Shown here piece after piece: positions 45,570 to 53,942 of a DNA stretch of 64,000 bases. Source of the DNA: Caulobacter sp. BP25. Its GTDB lineage: Bacteria > Pseudomonadota > Alphaproteobacteria > Caulobacterales > Caulobacteraceae. Position 1 is the stretch's first letter; every line of letters begins with the position of its first letter. Where the stretch lies: assembly GCF_002737755.1 (NCBI RefSeq), contig NZ_PEGH01000018.1:248001-312000 (forward strand), in the 5' to 3' direction. A program made the position numbers and the translations under genes. The notes below the pieces were generated by a model, which did no database searches, was not told the DNA's origin, and worked only from the letters and a program-made list of their open reading frames with translations.

Positions 45570-47066
45570 ATGTTCTCCACGCCGCGCGCCGATCTTGTTC
45601 CGAACACCGCCGCTTATGAAAACGAGCCACTGGTCAAGGCGACGGGGTTTCGCGAGTATGACGCGCGCTGGCTGTTTGGGCCGGAGATCAACCTTTTGGG
45701 CGTGCAGGCCCTTGGGCTGGGCCTCGGCACCTACATCCACGAGCTGGGCCAATCGAAGATCGTGGTCGGCCACGACTTCCGTTCGTACTCGTCGTCGATC
45801 AAGAACGCCCTGATCCTGGGTCTGATCAGCGCCGGCTGTGAAGTGCACGACATCGGCCTGGCGCTGTCGCCGACCGCCTATTTCGCCCAGTTCGACCTCG
45901 ACATCCCCTGCGTGGCCATGGTCACCGCCAGCCACAACGAGAACGGCTGGACCGGCGTGAAGATGGGCGCCCAGAAGCCCCTGACCTTCGGCCCGGATGA
46001 AATGAGCCGCCTGAAGGACATCGTCCTGAACGCCAAGTTCGTCGAGCGCGACGGCGGCAAGCTGATCCGCGTGCAGGGGCAGGCCCAGCGCTATATCGAC
46101 GACGTCGCCAAGCGCGCCAGCATCAGCCGCCCGCTGAAAGTCATCGCCGCGTGCGGCAACGGCACGGCCGGCGCCTTCGTGGTCGAGGCCTTGCAAAAGA
46201 TGGGCGTGGCGCAGGTCGTGCCGATGGACACCGATCTCGACTTCAATTTCCCCAAGTACAACCCCAATCCCGAAGACGCCGAGATGCTGCACGCGATGGC
46301 TCACGCGGTGCGTGAGCATAAGGCGGACCTGGCGTTCGGCTTCGACGGCGACGGCGACCGCTGCGGCGTCGTGGACGACGAGGGCGAGGAAATCTTCGCC
46401 GACAAGATCGGCCTGATGCTGGCCCGGGATCTCGCCCCGCTGCATCCTGGCGCGACCTTCGTGGTCGACGTCAAGTCCACCGGCCTCTACGCGACCGACG
46501 AGATCCTGAAGGCGCACGGCTGCCAGGTGATCTACTGGAAGACCGGCCACAGCTACATCAAGCGCAAGAGCGCCGAGCTGGGCGCCCTGGCCGGCTTCGA
46601 GAAGAGCGGCCACTTCTTCATGAACGGCGAGCTGGGCTACGGCTACGACTGCGGCCTGACCGCCGCCGCCGCGGTCCTGGCCATGCTGGACCGCAACCCC
46701 GGCAAGAAGCTCAGCGACCTGAAGAAGGCCCTGCCGGTGGCCTTCACCTCGCTGACCATGAGCCCGCACTGCGGCGACGAGGTGAAGTACGGCGTCGTGG
46801 CCGACGTGGTGAAGGAATACGAGGACCTGTTCGCCGCCGGCGGCTCGATCCTGGGCCGCAAGATCACCGAGGTGATCACGGTTAACGGCGTGCGCGTCCA
46901 CCTGGAGGACGGCTCCTGGGTCCTGGTCCGTGCCTCGTCCAACAAGCCCGAGGTCGTGGTGGTGGTCGAGAGCACCCAGTCCGAGGACGACATGCGCGCC
47001 CTCTTCCGCCAGGAGGTCAAGCCGCGCCTGGGCGACCGCGTCGGCAAGTATAACCAGGAAATCTGA
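45570..47066 (+). CDS. manB: Phosphomannomutase/phosphoglucomutase
   Basis: A 498-residue alpha-D-phosphohexomutase. The phosphoserine loop is MVTASHNENGWTGVK (Ser121), the Mg loop is FGFDGDGDRCGV, the sugar-binding loop is GFEKSGHFFMNGELGYGYDCG, and the C-terminal phosphate-binding loop is VRASSNKPEVVVVVES. It interconverts mannose-6-P and mannose-1-P (or glucose phosphates), supplying GDP-mannose and UDP-glucose pools. It converges with a mannose-1-phosphate guanylyltransferase gene. The symbol is assigned by role; bifunctional PMM/PGM activity is likely but not proven. Confidence 0.92.
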   Translation: MFSTPRADLVPNTAAYENEPLVKATGFREYDARWLFGPEINLLGVQALGLGLGTYIHELGQSKIVVGHDFRSYSSSIKNALILGLISAGCEVHDIGLALSPTAYFAQFDLDIPCVAMVTASHNENGWTGVKMGAQKPLTFGPDEMSRLKDIVLNAKFVERDGGKLIRVQGQAQRYIDDVAKRASISRPLKVIAACGNGTAGAFVVEALQKMGVAQVVPMDTDLDFNFPKYNPNPEDAEMLHAMAHAVREHKADLAFGFDGDGDRCGVVDDEGEEIFADKIGLMLARDLAPLHPGATFVVDVKSTGLYATDEILKAHGCQVIYWKTGHSYIKRKSAELGALAGFEKSGHFFMNGELGYGYDCGLTAAAAVLAMLDRNPGKKLSDLKKALPVAFTSLTMSPHCGDEVKYGVVADVVKEYEDLFAAGGSILGRKITEVITVNGVRVHLEDGSWVLVRASSNKPEVVVVVESTQSEDDMRALFRQEVKPRLGDRVGKYNQEI

Positions 47067-47123
47067 CGGTAGGCTGGCTCGCTGGGCGCCGGTCGTAGCT
47101 AGCGTCCAGCGAACTCCCGTCGT

Positions 47124-48437
47124 TCATCGACGTGTCCTGGTGACCAAGAGGGTCGTCATGGTCTTGGCTTGAGCAGTGGCGCTGGCCTCCAGCGGGATGA
47201 TCGCACCCGGGGCGTAGAGATCACCGTCGATCTCGATCGCGCCTTCCAGCACCTGCACGGTCGAGGGCGCGAGGTTGATGGCCGCCCCGGCCGAGGCGCG
47301 CCGCAGTTCGACATCGAAGCCGTCCGTCGAAACCAAGGCTTCGGTTCCGTTGGCGGCCGCGCTTCTCCTCAAGGCGATCGAGCGCCCTTTGGCCTTCAGG
47401 CCGTCAACCAGCGCCTTGACGGCCTGGCTGTCCTTGCGATGACACACGAGAACCGCGTCGGGCTCGGCGACCACGAAGATGTCGCTGACGCCGATGACGC
47501 CGACATAGGGGCCTGTCGAGCGCACCAGCACATTGGAGGTTCCGCGCAGGTCGACGTCGCCGGCCTGGGCGTTGCCCTCACTGTCGCGAGCCGAGGCTTC
47601 CCAGATCGCGTCCCAGGCGCCGAGGTCAGACCAGGCGAAGGCCGCCGGCACGACGGCGGCCTTGGACGTGCGTTCCATGACCGCGTAGTCCAGGGAGATT
47701 TTCTTGGCTTGGGCGAAGGCGTTTGGCTCCAGCCGGCCGATCCCCCGCTCCAGGTCCATCCCGCTCACGCAGGCCTTGGCGGCGGCGGCCACCGAGGGTT
47801 CGAACGCCTCGAACTCGTCCAGCAGCGTAGCGGCCTTGAACGCGAAGTTGCCGCTGTTCCAGAGATAGCCTTCCAGCAGGTAGCGTTCGGCGGTGGCCTG
47901 GTCAGGTTTTTCGACGAAGGCGGCGACCTCGCGCACGGAGCCGTCCAGCAGGGGCAGGCCTGGCCGGATGTAACCGAAGCCGGTGGAGGGCACGGTCGGT
48001 TGCACGCCGAAGGTGACGATCAGGCCGCTGGCGGCCGCCTTGGCGGCGGTGACCGCCGCCTCGCCAAAGATCTCCGGCTGGGAGATGTGGTGGTCGGCGG
48101 CGAGCATCAGCACGACGCCTTCCTCATCCTTCGATTGAACATAGGCCGCCGCCGCCGCCACGGCGGGCGCGCTATCCCGCGCCTCCGGCTCAACGAGAAT
48201 CGTGGTCTTGGCGCCGATCTCGGCGGTCTGTTGGGTGACGAACTCGACCATTGCCTCGCCGGTGACAATGACGACCTCGGCGACGCCGGGGATGTCCTTC
48301 ACCCGCAACACGGTTTCCTGGAAGGAAGAGCGGTCGCCCACCAGCTTCAGGAACTGTTTGGGCTGGTCGCTGCGCGAAGCCGGCCACAGACGCGTGCCCG
48401 AGCCGCCGCACAGGATGACGGGATAGATCGAAGCCAA
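47124..48437 (-). CDS. manC: Mannose-1-phosphate guanylyltransferase
   Basis: About 437 residues. The nucleotidyltransferase domain opens with IYPVILCGGSGTRLWPASRSDQPKQF, carries the metal-binding LAADHH and the FVEKPD motif, and ends with a C-terminal cupin-like segment (VQVLEGAIEIDGDLYAPG). The type II isomerase part is incomplete, so it is probably monofunctional GDP-mannose pyrophosphorylase. The start is a TTG at 48437 with GGGGAC upstream, giving the family's M-x-x-IYPVI opening; GTG at 48450 is the alternative. A 7-bp inverted repeat (47079-47112) lies in the convergent gap with manB. Confidence 0.9.
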   Translation of the reverse strand: MASIYPVILCGGSGTRLWPASRSDQPKQFLKLVGDRSSFQETVLRVKDIPGVAEVVIVTGEAMVEFVTQQTAEIGAKTTILVEPEARDSAPAVAAAAAYVQSKDEEGVVLMLAADHHISQPEIFGEAAVTAAKAAASGLIVTFGVQPTVPSTGFGYIRPGLPLLDGSVREVAAFVEKPDQATAERYLLEGYLWNSGNFAFKAATLLDEFEAFEPSVAAAAKACVSGMDLERGIGRLEPNAFAQAKKISLDYAVMERTSKAAVVPAAFAWSDLGAWDAIWEASARDSEGNAQAGDVDLRGTSNVLVRSTGPYVGVIGVSDIFVVAEPDAVLVCHRKDSQAVKALVDGLKAKGRSIALRRSAAANGTEALVSTDGFDVELRRASAGAAINLAPSTVQVLEGAIEIDGDLYAPGAIIPLEASATAQAKTMTTLLVTRTRR

Positions 48438-48450
48438 GATATGTCCCCAC

Positions 48451-48941
48451 ACTTTAGTTTTGCCCTCTGATAGAGGGTCGTTGCGAAGGTCTCTTAAAGA
48501 CAAAGCAGGCGGGAACGAAGAATTTTATCCGCTTTTGCGAGCGGCGTGCAGTGATCAGCTAAAACCTGGGCTGCCGCGAGCATCGGGACGATCAGCGGCG
48601 GGCGTCGTAGCGACAGCCGACCCGAATATGTCGCACGGCTCACGCCGATCACGGGGCAATGACTGGGCGGCGCCGGTTCCTGAAAGTTCGGCGTGGATCT
48701 TAGGCCTTACGCCTACGCAGAGGCCTGTCCAGCGGAAGCAAATGAACGAAGACCGGCTGGCTTTCGATCTGGTAGACGTCCCTATCTCTGATAGCTTGGT
48801 CGGAGCTCCAAGGCCAATGTCCGTCGCCGCGTCGTGTCAAAGCGCGATGGCGTCAAAGGGCGTCTTGCGTCGCGCCAACCTTGAACCTTTTTGGAACTTC
48901 CCGACCCGCATGGTTTGGGCGGGCTCTCTTGTGAGGGATAG
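48451..48941. other. Divergent promoter region, no supported gene
   Basis: A 491-bp gap between divergent manC and the UDP-glucose dehydrogenase gene. A 163-codon open frame on the plus strand runs through it but has no recognisable domain, lacks a ribosome site and overlaps the dehydrogenase start, so I do not call it. The region probably holds both promoters; I see no clear operator. Confidence 0.5.
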
Positions 48942-50249
48942 ATGCGCGTAGCGATGATTGGCACGGGTTATGTGGGCCTGGTGTCTGGGGCGTGTTTCGC
49001 CGACTTCGGTCACGTGGTGACGTGCATCGACAAGGACCCCCGAAAGATCGAGCGGCTTGAGCGGGGCGAGATCCCGATCTTCGAGCCGGGCCTGGATGAC
49101 CTGGTGGCCCGCAACGTGCGCGAGGGCCGGCTGTTCTTCACGCTCGAAGGGGCGCAGGCGATCAAGGACGCCGACGCGGTGTTCATCGCCGTGGGCACGC
49201 CCACGCGCCGCGGCGATGGCCATGCGGACCTGTCCTACGTCTACGCCGCGGCCGAAGAGATCGCCGGCCTGATCGACGGCTTCACCGTCGTGGTGACCAA
49301 GTCGACCGTGCCGGTGGGCACCGGCGACGAGGTCGAGGCGATCATCAAGAAGGTCCGCCCAGACGCCCAGTTCGCGGTCGTGTCGAACCCCGAGTTCCTG
49401 CGCGAAGGCGCGGCGATCGAGGACTTCAAGCGTCCCGACCGCGTGGTGGTGGGCACCGACGATGAGCGGGCCCAGGCGGTGATGCGCGACCTCTACCGCC
49501 CGCTGAGCCTGAACGAGACGCCGATCGTCTTCACGGGCCGTCGCACCAGCGAGCTGATCAAGTACGCGGCCAACGCCTTCCTGGCGATGAAGATCACCTT
49601 CATCAACGAGATGGCCGACCTGTGCGAGAAGGTCGGCGCCGACGTCCAGTCGGTGGCCAAGGGCATTGGCCTGGACAAGCGGATCGGATCGAAGTTCCTG
49701 AACGCGGGCCCCGGCTATGGCGGCAGCTGCTTCCCCAAGGACACGATCGCTCTCGTTAAGACCGCCCAGCAATACGGCGCGCCAACCCGGCTGATCGAGA
49801 CCACGGTCGAGGTCAACACCGCCCGCAAGAAGGCCATGGCCACGAAGGTCGCCGACGCCATCGGCTCGACGGATCTCGCCGGCAAGACGATCGGCGTGCT
49901 GGGGGTGACCTTCAAGCCCAACACCGACGACATGCGCGATGCGCCCAGCCTCGACATCCTGCCGGCCCTGCAGGCCATGGGCGCCAAGGTCCAGGCCTTC
50001 GATCCGGAAGGCGCCAAGGAAGCCGCGCACATGCTGGACGGCGTCGACTTCAAGGCCGGCGCCTACGAGGCCGCCGAGGGCGCCGACGCCCTGGTCATCC
50101 TGACCGAATGGGACCAGTTCCGGGCCTTGGACCTGGACCGTCTGAAGCTGCTGCTGAAGGCTCCGGTCGTGGTCGACCTGCGCAACGTCTACAAGCCCGC
50201 CGAGATGGTCCGCCACGGTTTCACCTACGCCAGCATCGGGCGCGGCTGA
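48942..50249 (+). CDS. ugd: UDP-glucose 6-dehydrogenase
   Basis: A 435-residue UDP-sugar dehydrogenase. It has the N-terminal NAD motif AMIGTGYVGLVSGACFADFG, AVGTPTRRGDGHADLSYV, the STVPVGTGDEVE segment, the Lys in ELIKYAANAFLAMKITFINE, the catalytic Cys263 in GPGYGGSCFPKDT, and the C-terminal GVTFKPNTDDMRDAPS. It oxidises UDP-glucose to UDP-glucuronate with 2 NAD+. It is followed 2 bases later by an epimerase gene whose substrate would be the product. It is likely to serve capsule, exopolysaccharide or LPS synthesis. Confidence 0.95.
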   Translation: MRVAMIGTGYVGLVSGACFADFGHVVTCIDKDPRKIERLERGEIPIFEPGLDDLVARNVREGRLFFTLEGAQAIKDADAVFIAVGTPTRRGDGHADLSYVYAAAEEIAGLIDGFTVVVTKSTVPVGTGDEVEAIIKKVRPDAQFAVVSNPEFLREGAAIEDFKRPDRVVVGTDDERAQAVMRDLYRPLSLNETPIVFTGRRTSELIKYAANAFLAMKITFINEMADLCEKVGADVQSVAKGIGLDKRIGSKFLNAGPGYGGSCFPKDTIALVKTAQQYGAPTRLIETTVEVNTARKKAMATKVADAIGSTDLAGKTIGVLGVTFKPNTDDMRDAPSLDILPALQAMGAKVQAFDPEGAKEAAHMLDGVDFKAGAYEAAEGADALVILTEWDQFRALDLDRLKLLLKAPVVVDLRNVYKPAEMVRHGFTYASIGRG

Positions 50250-50251
50250 GC

Positions 50252-51226
50252 ATGAGCAAGCTTCCCATCGTCGTCACCGGCGCGGCGGGCTTCGTGGGCT
50301 ACCACGTGGCCGAGCGCCTGCTTGATCGCGGCGAGGCCGTGATCGGGGTCGACGTCTTCAACGCTTATTACGATCCGGCTCTGAAAGAGGCCCGCGCCCG
50401 TCGGCTTGATTCCCGGCAGGGCTTCAAGATGCTCCGCATGGACATCGCCGACCACGAGGCCTTCGCCGAACTGGTGAAGAGCTCGGGCGCCAAGCAGGTG
50501 ATCCACCTGGCGGCCCAGGCCGGCGTTCGCTACTCGATCGAGAACCCGTTCGCCTACGAGCGCAGCAATCTCGCCGGCCACCTGTCGGTGCTGGAGGCCT
50601 GCCGCCACGCCGGCGTCGAGCACCTGGTCTACGCCAGCTCCTCGAGCGTCTATGGCGACCGGCCGCTGAACGGCGAGGGGTTCAAGGAGAGTGATCCGGC
50701 CGATAGCCCGGTGTCGCTCTACGCCGCCACCAAGCGCTCGTGCGAGCTGCTGAGCCAAAGCTACGCCAAGCTCTACGGCTTCCCGCAATCGGGCCTGCGG
50801 TTCTTCACCGTCTATGGTCCGTGGGGCCGCCCGGACATGGCCTATTTCGGCTTCACCGAGAAGATGCTGAAGGGCCAGGAGATCGAGGTGTACGGCGAGG
50901 GCAAGATGGCCCGTGACTTCACCTATATCGACGACATCGTCGACGGGATCCTGGGCGTCCTCGACAACCCGCCGGCCCAGGGCGGGCACGAGGTCTACAA
51001 CATCGGCGACAACGACCCTGTCGGCCTGATGGACATGATCACCACGCTGGAAACCGCGCTCGGGATCGAGGCCAAGAAGGTTTTCCGTCCCATGCAGCCG
51101 GGCGACGTGACGGCCACCTTCGCCAACATCGACAAGCTCCACGCCCTCTGCGGCTACAAGCCCAAGGTCAAGCTCGCCGAGGGTTTGGCGAAGTTCGTGG
51201 AGTGGCGGACCAGAGTCTATGCTTAG
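50252..51226 (+). CDS. NAD-dependent epimerase, UDP-glucuronate 4-epimerase type
   Basis: A 324-residue extended short-chain dehydrogenase. The Rossmann motif is VTGAAGFVGYHVAERL, the catalytic triad shows in ASSSSVYG and Y157AATK161, and the substrate-side segment is RFFTVYGPWGRPDMAYFGFTEKML, which is characteristic of UDP-glucuronate 4-epimerases (LpsL/CapI type). It would convert UDP-glucuronate made by the preceding gene to UDP-galacturonate. The ATG lies 2 bases after the ugd stop. Confidence 0.93.
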   Translation: MSKLPIVVTGAAGFVGYHVAERLLDRGEAVIGVDVFNAYYDPALKEARARRLDSRQGFKMLRMDIADHEAFAELVKSSGAKQVIHLAAQAGVRYSIENPFAYERSNLAGHLSVLEACRHAGVEHLVYASSSSVYGDRPLNGEGFKESDPADSPVSLYAATKRSCELLSQSYAKLYGFPQSGLRFFTVYGPWGRPDMAYFGFTEKMLKGQEIEVYGEGKMARDFTYIDDIVDGILGVLDNPPAQGGHEVYNIGDNDPVGLMDMITTLETALGIEAKKVFRPMQPGDVTATFANIDKLHALCGYKPKVKLAEGLAKFVEWRTRVYA

Positions 51227-51232
51227 AGGCGC

Positions 51233-52558
51233 TTGGGCTCATGCGTTCTCTGGCGAGGGTGTAGAACGCCAGCGAACTGGACGGCAACCGCCACGTTGCT
51301 GGTCGGCGGGCGCCACGAGACTGTACGGGGCGTAGGTCCGTTGTTGGGGCGGGCGCCAATTCCCGGTCCCGACCCTGAGCGGACGGTTGGAAAACCCTAC
51401 CCCCAGTGGGGGAGGAGGCCGAAGGCCGGAGGGGGAAGTCCTGCCGAGCCGGCTTCTTCCCCCTCCGTCAGCTTCGCCGACACCTCCCCCGCTGGGGGGA
51501 GGATTTGGTCCGCCTACCACCCACATGAGTGGTTCGCGCCGGCCGCCCACGCTCACTCGCCGACGGCGCCCTGGAGCGCGCCAGCGTCGGTCGAGACCAT
51601 CGCCGAGGACATCGAATTCCGCAGTGGCGATACTGCGCTGAGCGGGACACTCTATCTGCCGAAGGGGGCCCGCGCCGCGGCGGCGGTCGTTGTCACCCAT
51701 GGTGCGTCCTCGCCGCTTCGCAGCTCCCCGCTCTACTGGCATCTGCTTGAGATGCTGCCGCCCCTGGGAACCGCCGTCTTCGTCTATGATCGTCGCGGCT
51801 CTGGTCGCTCGGGCGGGGATCTGAAGACCAGCGACTACGCCATGCTGGCCGATGATGCGATCGCGGCGCTGCGGCGGGTCAAGACGGACCCCCGCATCGA
51901 CGCTCGTCGGGTGGGCCTGTGGGGCCTGAGCCAAGGTGGCTGGGTATCGCTCCTGGCGGCTGCGCGCGCGCCGGTTGAGCCCGCGTTCGTGGTCTCTGTC
52001 TCCGCTCCCGTGGTGACAGCTGACGTCCAGATGAACTTCTTCTCCGCCAATGCCTTGCGCGTGAATGGATACCCTCAATCAGAGATCGACGAGATGCTCG
52101 CGGCGCGGAAGGCTGTGGACGACTACATGCGCGGGACCGGCGACCGCGCGGACGCTCAGCGCAGGGTCGACGCGATTAAGACGCGCCCATGGTTCAACCT
52201 CATCTACATGAGGAAGACGGTCGGCCCGCGGGAGACATCACGCTGGCGCAAGGAGATCGAGAATGATCCGCTGAAGAGCCTCGAGGGCGGGAAGGTCCCG
52301 ACGCTGATGCTCTTCGGCGCCGCCGATCCCGGCGTGCCTGTCGCGGCCTCTATCGCAAGCCTCCGAGAGAGGCAGGCGCAATTGTCGAACGTGGAGGCGG
52401 CGGTCGTCGCCCGGGCCGATCACAGCATGCAACTGTCGGTGTCCCCGAAGGACCAGATGGATCCCGCCCGAGCCGACGACGGCGCACCCGAGTCCCCGGA
52501 GTATTTCGGGCGTCTCGCTGCGTGGCTGACCAAGCAGGGCATAACGCGCGGCAGATAG
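51233..52558 (+). pseudogene. Alpha/beta hydrolase (dienelactone hydrolase/S9-like) with 5' end replaced by a repeat
   Basis: From about 51580 the frame encodes a conserved serine hydrolase of about 325 residues: IEFRSGDTALSGTLYLPKG, VVVTHGASSPLRSS, FVYDRRGSGRSGGD, the nucleophile in LWGLSQGGWVSLLAA, the acid in LFGAADPGVPV and the His in ARADHSMQL. Upstream, the same frame passes through the inverted repeat and has no ATG or GTG start; only TTG at 51233 opens it. A remnant AAHAHS resembles the end of a signal peptide. I infer that the native start and export signal were lost, so the gene may be non-functional, although translation from 51233 cannot be ruled out. Confidence 0.6.
51389..51507. 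repeat. Long imperfect inverted repeat (Caulobacter-type intergenic element)
   Basis: Two roughly 50-bp arms, each holding a run such as CCCCCAGTGGGGGAGG and its reverse CCTCCCCCGCTGGGGGG, flank a short loop around 51440-51454. Segments like CCCTCCGTCAGCTTCGCCGA resemble repeats common between genes in Caulobacter and relatives. The transcript would fold into a strong hairpin. It sits where the start of the following hydrolase should be, so it may have inserted there. Confidence 0.75.
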
Positions 52559-52737
52559 TGGAACGGCTGAGCCGTTCGCCACAGCGCCTTCCGACTGCCC
52601 TGCGCCATTCTGCGACGTTCGGCGCCATACGCGCGGCCGGCAAGCGAGCCTGGAGCTGACGTCCCGGTTCTAAGCGTGAAGTCCAAGGCGCCGCGCTCCA
52701 GCGTAGTGCGGTTAGGGCGTCACCTCATCCTGACCTG

Positions 52738-52791
52738 TGACCTGCTCTCGAGACTCCGGCCGCCGCTGGGTGAAAGTGCAGGAGCAGGTCA
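52738..52791. terminator. Inverted repeat downstream of the PepSY gene
   Basis: TGACCTGCTC (52738-52747) and GAGCAGGTCA (52782-52791) are perfect 10-bp arms with a 34-base loop, 12 bases beyond the PepSY stop on the minus strand. It could end the FecIR-receptor transcript, although there is no T run. The 244-bp gap (52559-52802) holds no gene I can support. Confidence 0.4.
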
Positions 52792-52802
52792 GCTATGCTG
52801 GA

Positions 52803-53942
52803 CTACAAGGGGCTCGCGGAAACGGCGCGGCGGCGGCGCTTGGCCCACAGGAAGACGCCTGTCAGACAAAGTCCCGCTGTCGCCAGCCCCGCGACCGCGA
52901 CGATAATCCTGCCAGGCAGGTCGAGGATCTTCCCCGAATGCAGCGGGTACTGCCAGGCGAAGAAGGCGTCGCCGGGGCCTTCGCCGTTGTCGTGGCGCTG
53001 GCCCACGACCCGGCCGTTGGCCATGTCGACATAGGTCCAAAGCCGTCCCATGCCATCGAGGTCGCGCGCGTCGAAGCTGCGGACACCATAGACGCCTTGC
53101 CGGGGCAGCAGCACCAAGCTGTCGGCGCTCGACTGGGTCGCCGCCGCGACCTTGGCCAGAGCCTGGTCGGCGCTGATAGGGTTGGCGGGCGCGGGCCTTT
53201 GAGGCATCGACACGTGCAGGCGTTCGGACACTGGCGCCGCCCATCGCGCCACCCAGCGGGTCTCCTCGTGCCAAGTCAGGGTCAGGCCCGTCAGCGCCAA
53301 GGTGAAGGTTGCGGGATAGAGCCACAGACCACTGGCCCGATGCAGGTCGAACAGCCAGCGGAGGCTGAAGCCCCGACCCTTGATCAGGAACGCCTCGCGC
53401 CACCGCGCCCGGTTGGGAAACGACAGAAGCAGCGCCGCCAGATGGTCCAGTATCCAAAGCAGCGCCAGAAGCCCCAATAGCCAGGCCGCCATTTCACCCA
53501 AGAGCAGCTCGACATGCAGGCCGTAGATCGTGTCCATCAGGTGGCGGCGGTCCAAGGCCAGGACGCCCATCTGGCGCCAGCCCAACACCGTGCGTCCCTC
53601 GGCGTCGATGAAGGCTTGGGCCGGGACATCCTCGCCGTCTCGCGCCATGGAACCGATCATGGTGATCGTGTGGCCAGCCTGCTCTGGCAAGTCGACCATG
53701 CGCGGCGAAAAGCCCGGCAGGGCGGCGGCGACCGTGATCAGCGCCGCATCCACCGGGATAGACGGCGCCGGGCCGGCCACGGCCACGCCCCGCCAGTCCG
53801 GGTTTAGGGCGCGGTCCAGTTCGTCATAGAAGGCGATCACCGAGCCAGTCAGGGCCAGGAGCAGCAGCCACAGCGCTGCTCCCAACCCGAACCAGCGGTG
53901 CCAGGTCCTTAGGGCCGGGCGCCACCGCAGGAGATTGGCCAT
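52803..53942 (-). CDS. PepSY-associated membrane protein next to a FecA-type receptor
   Basis: A 379-residue PepSY_TM protein with four predicted membrane helices: GLGAALWLLLLALTGSVIAF near residue 20, two around 150-215, and IIVAVAGLATAGLCLTGVFL near the end. Histidines in HVELLLGE, DLHRASGLWLYP and YPLHSGK fit the family pattern for ferric-siderophore reductases. It follows the receptor with a one-base overlap of stop and start, giving the order fecI-fecR-TBDR-PepSY. Reduction of iron from the imported chelate is inferred. Confidence 0.88.
   Translation of the reverse strand: MANLLRWRPALRTWHRWFGLGAALWLLLLALTGSVIAFYDELDRALNPDWRGVAVAGPAPSIPVDAALITVAAALPGFSPRMVDLPEQAGHTITMIGSMARDGEDVPAQAFIDAEGRTVLGWRQMGVLALDRRHLMDTIYGLHVELLLGEMAAWLLGLLALLWILDHLAALLLSFPNRARWREAFLIKGRGFSLRWLFDLHRASGLWLYPATFTLALTGLTLTWHEETRWVARWAAPVSERLHVSMPQRPAPANPISADQALAKVAAATQSSADSLVLLPRQGVYGVRSFDARDLDGMGRLWTYVDMANGRVVGQRHDNGEGPGDAFFAWQYPLHSGKILDLPGRIIVAVAGLATAGLCLTGVFLWAKRRRRAVSASPL

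Noticed and set aside
47169-48470. A 433-codon open frame antisense to the mannose-1-phosphate guanylyltransferase
   Set aside because: The minus-strand gene has all family motifs; the antisense frame has none.
48460-48951. A 163-codon frame in the manC-ugd gap
   Set aside because: No ribosome site, no recognisable domain, overlaps the ugd start; most likely chance.
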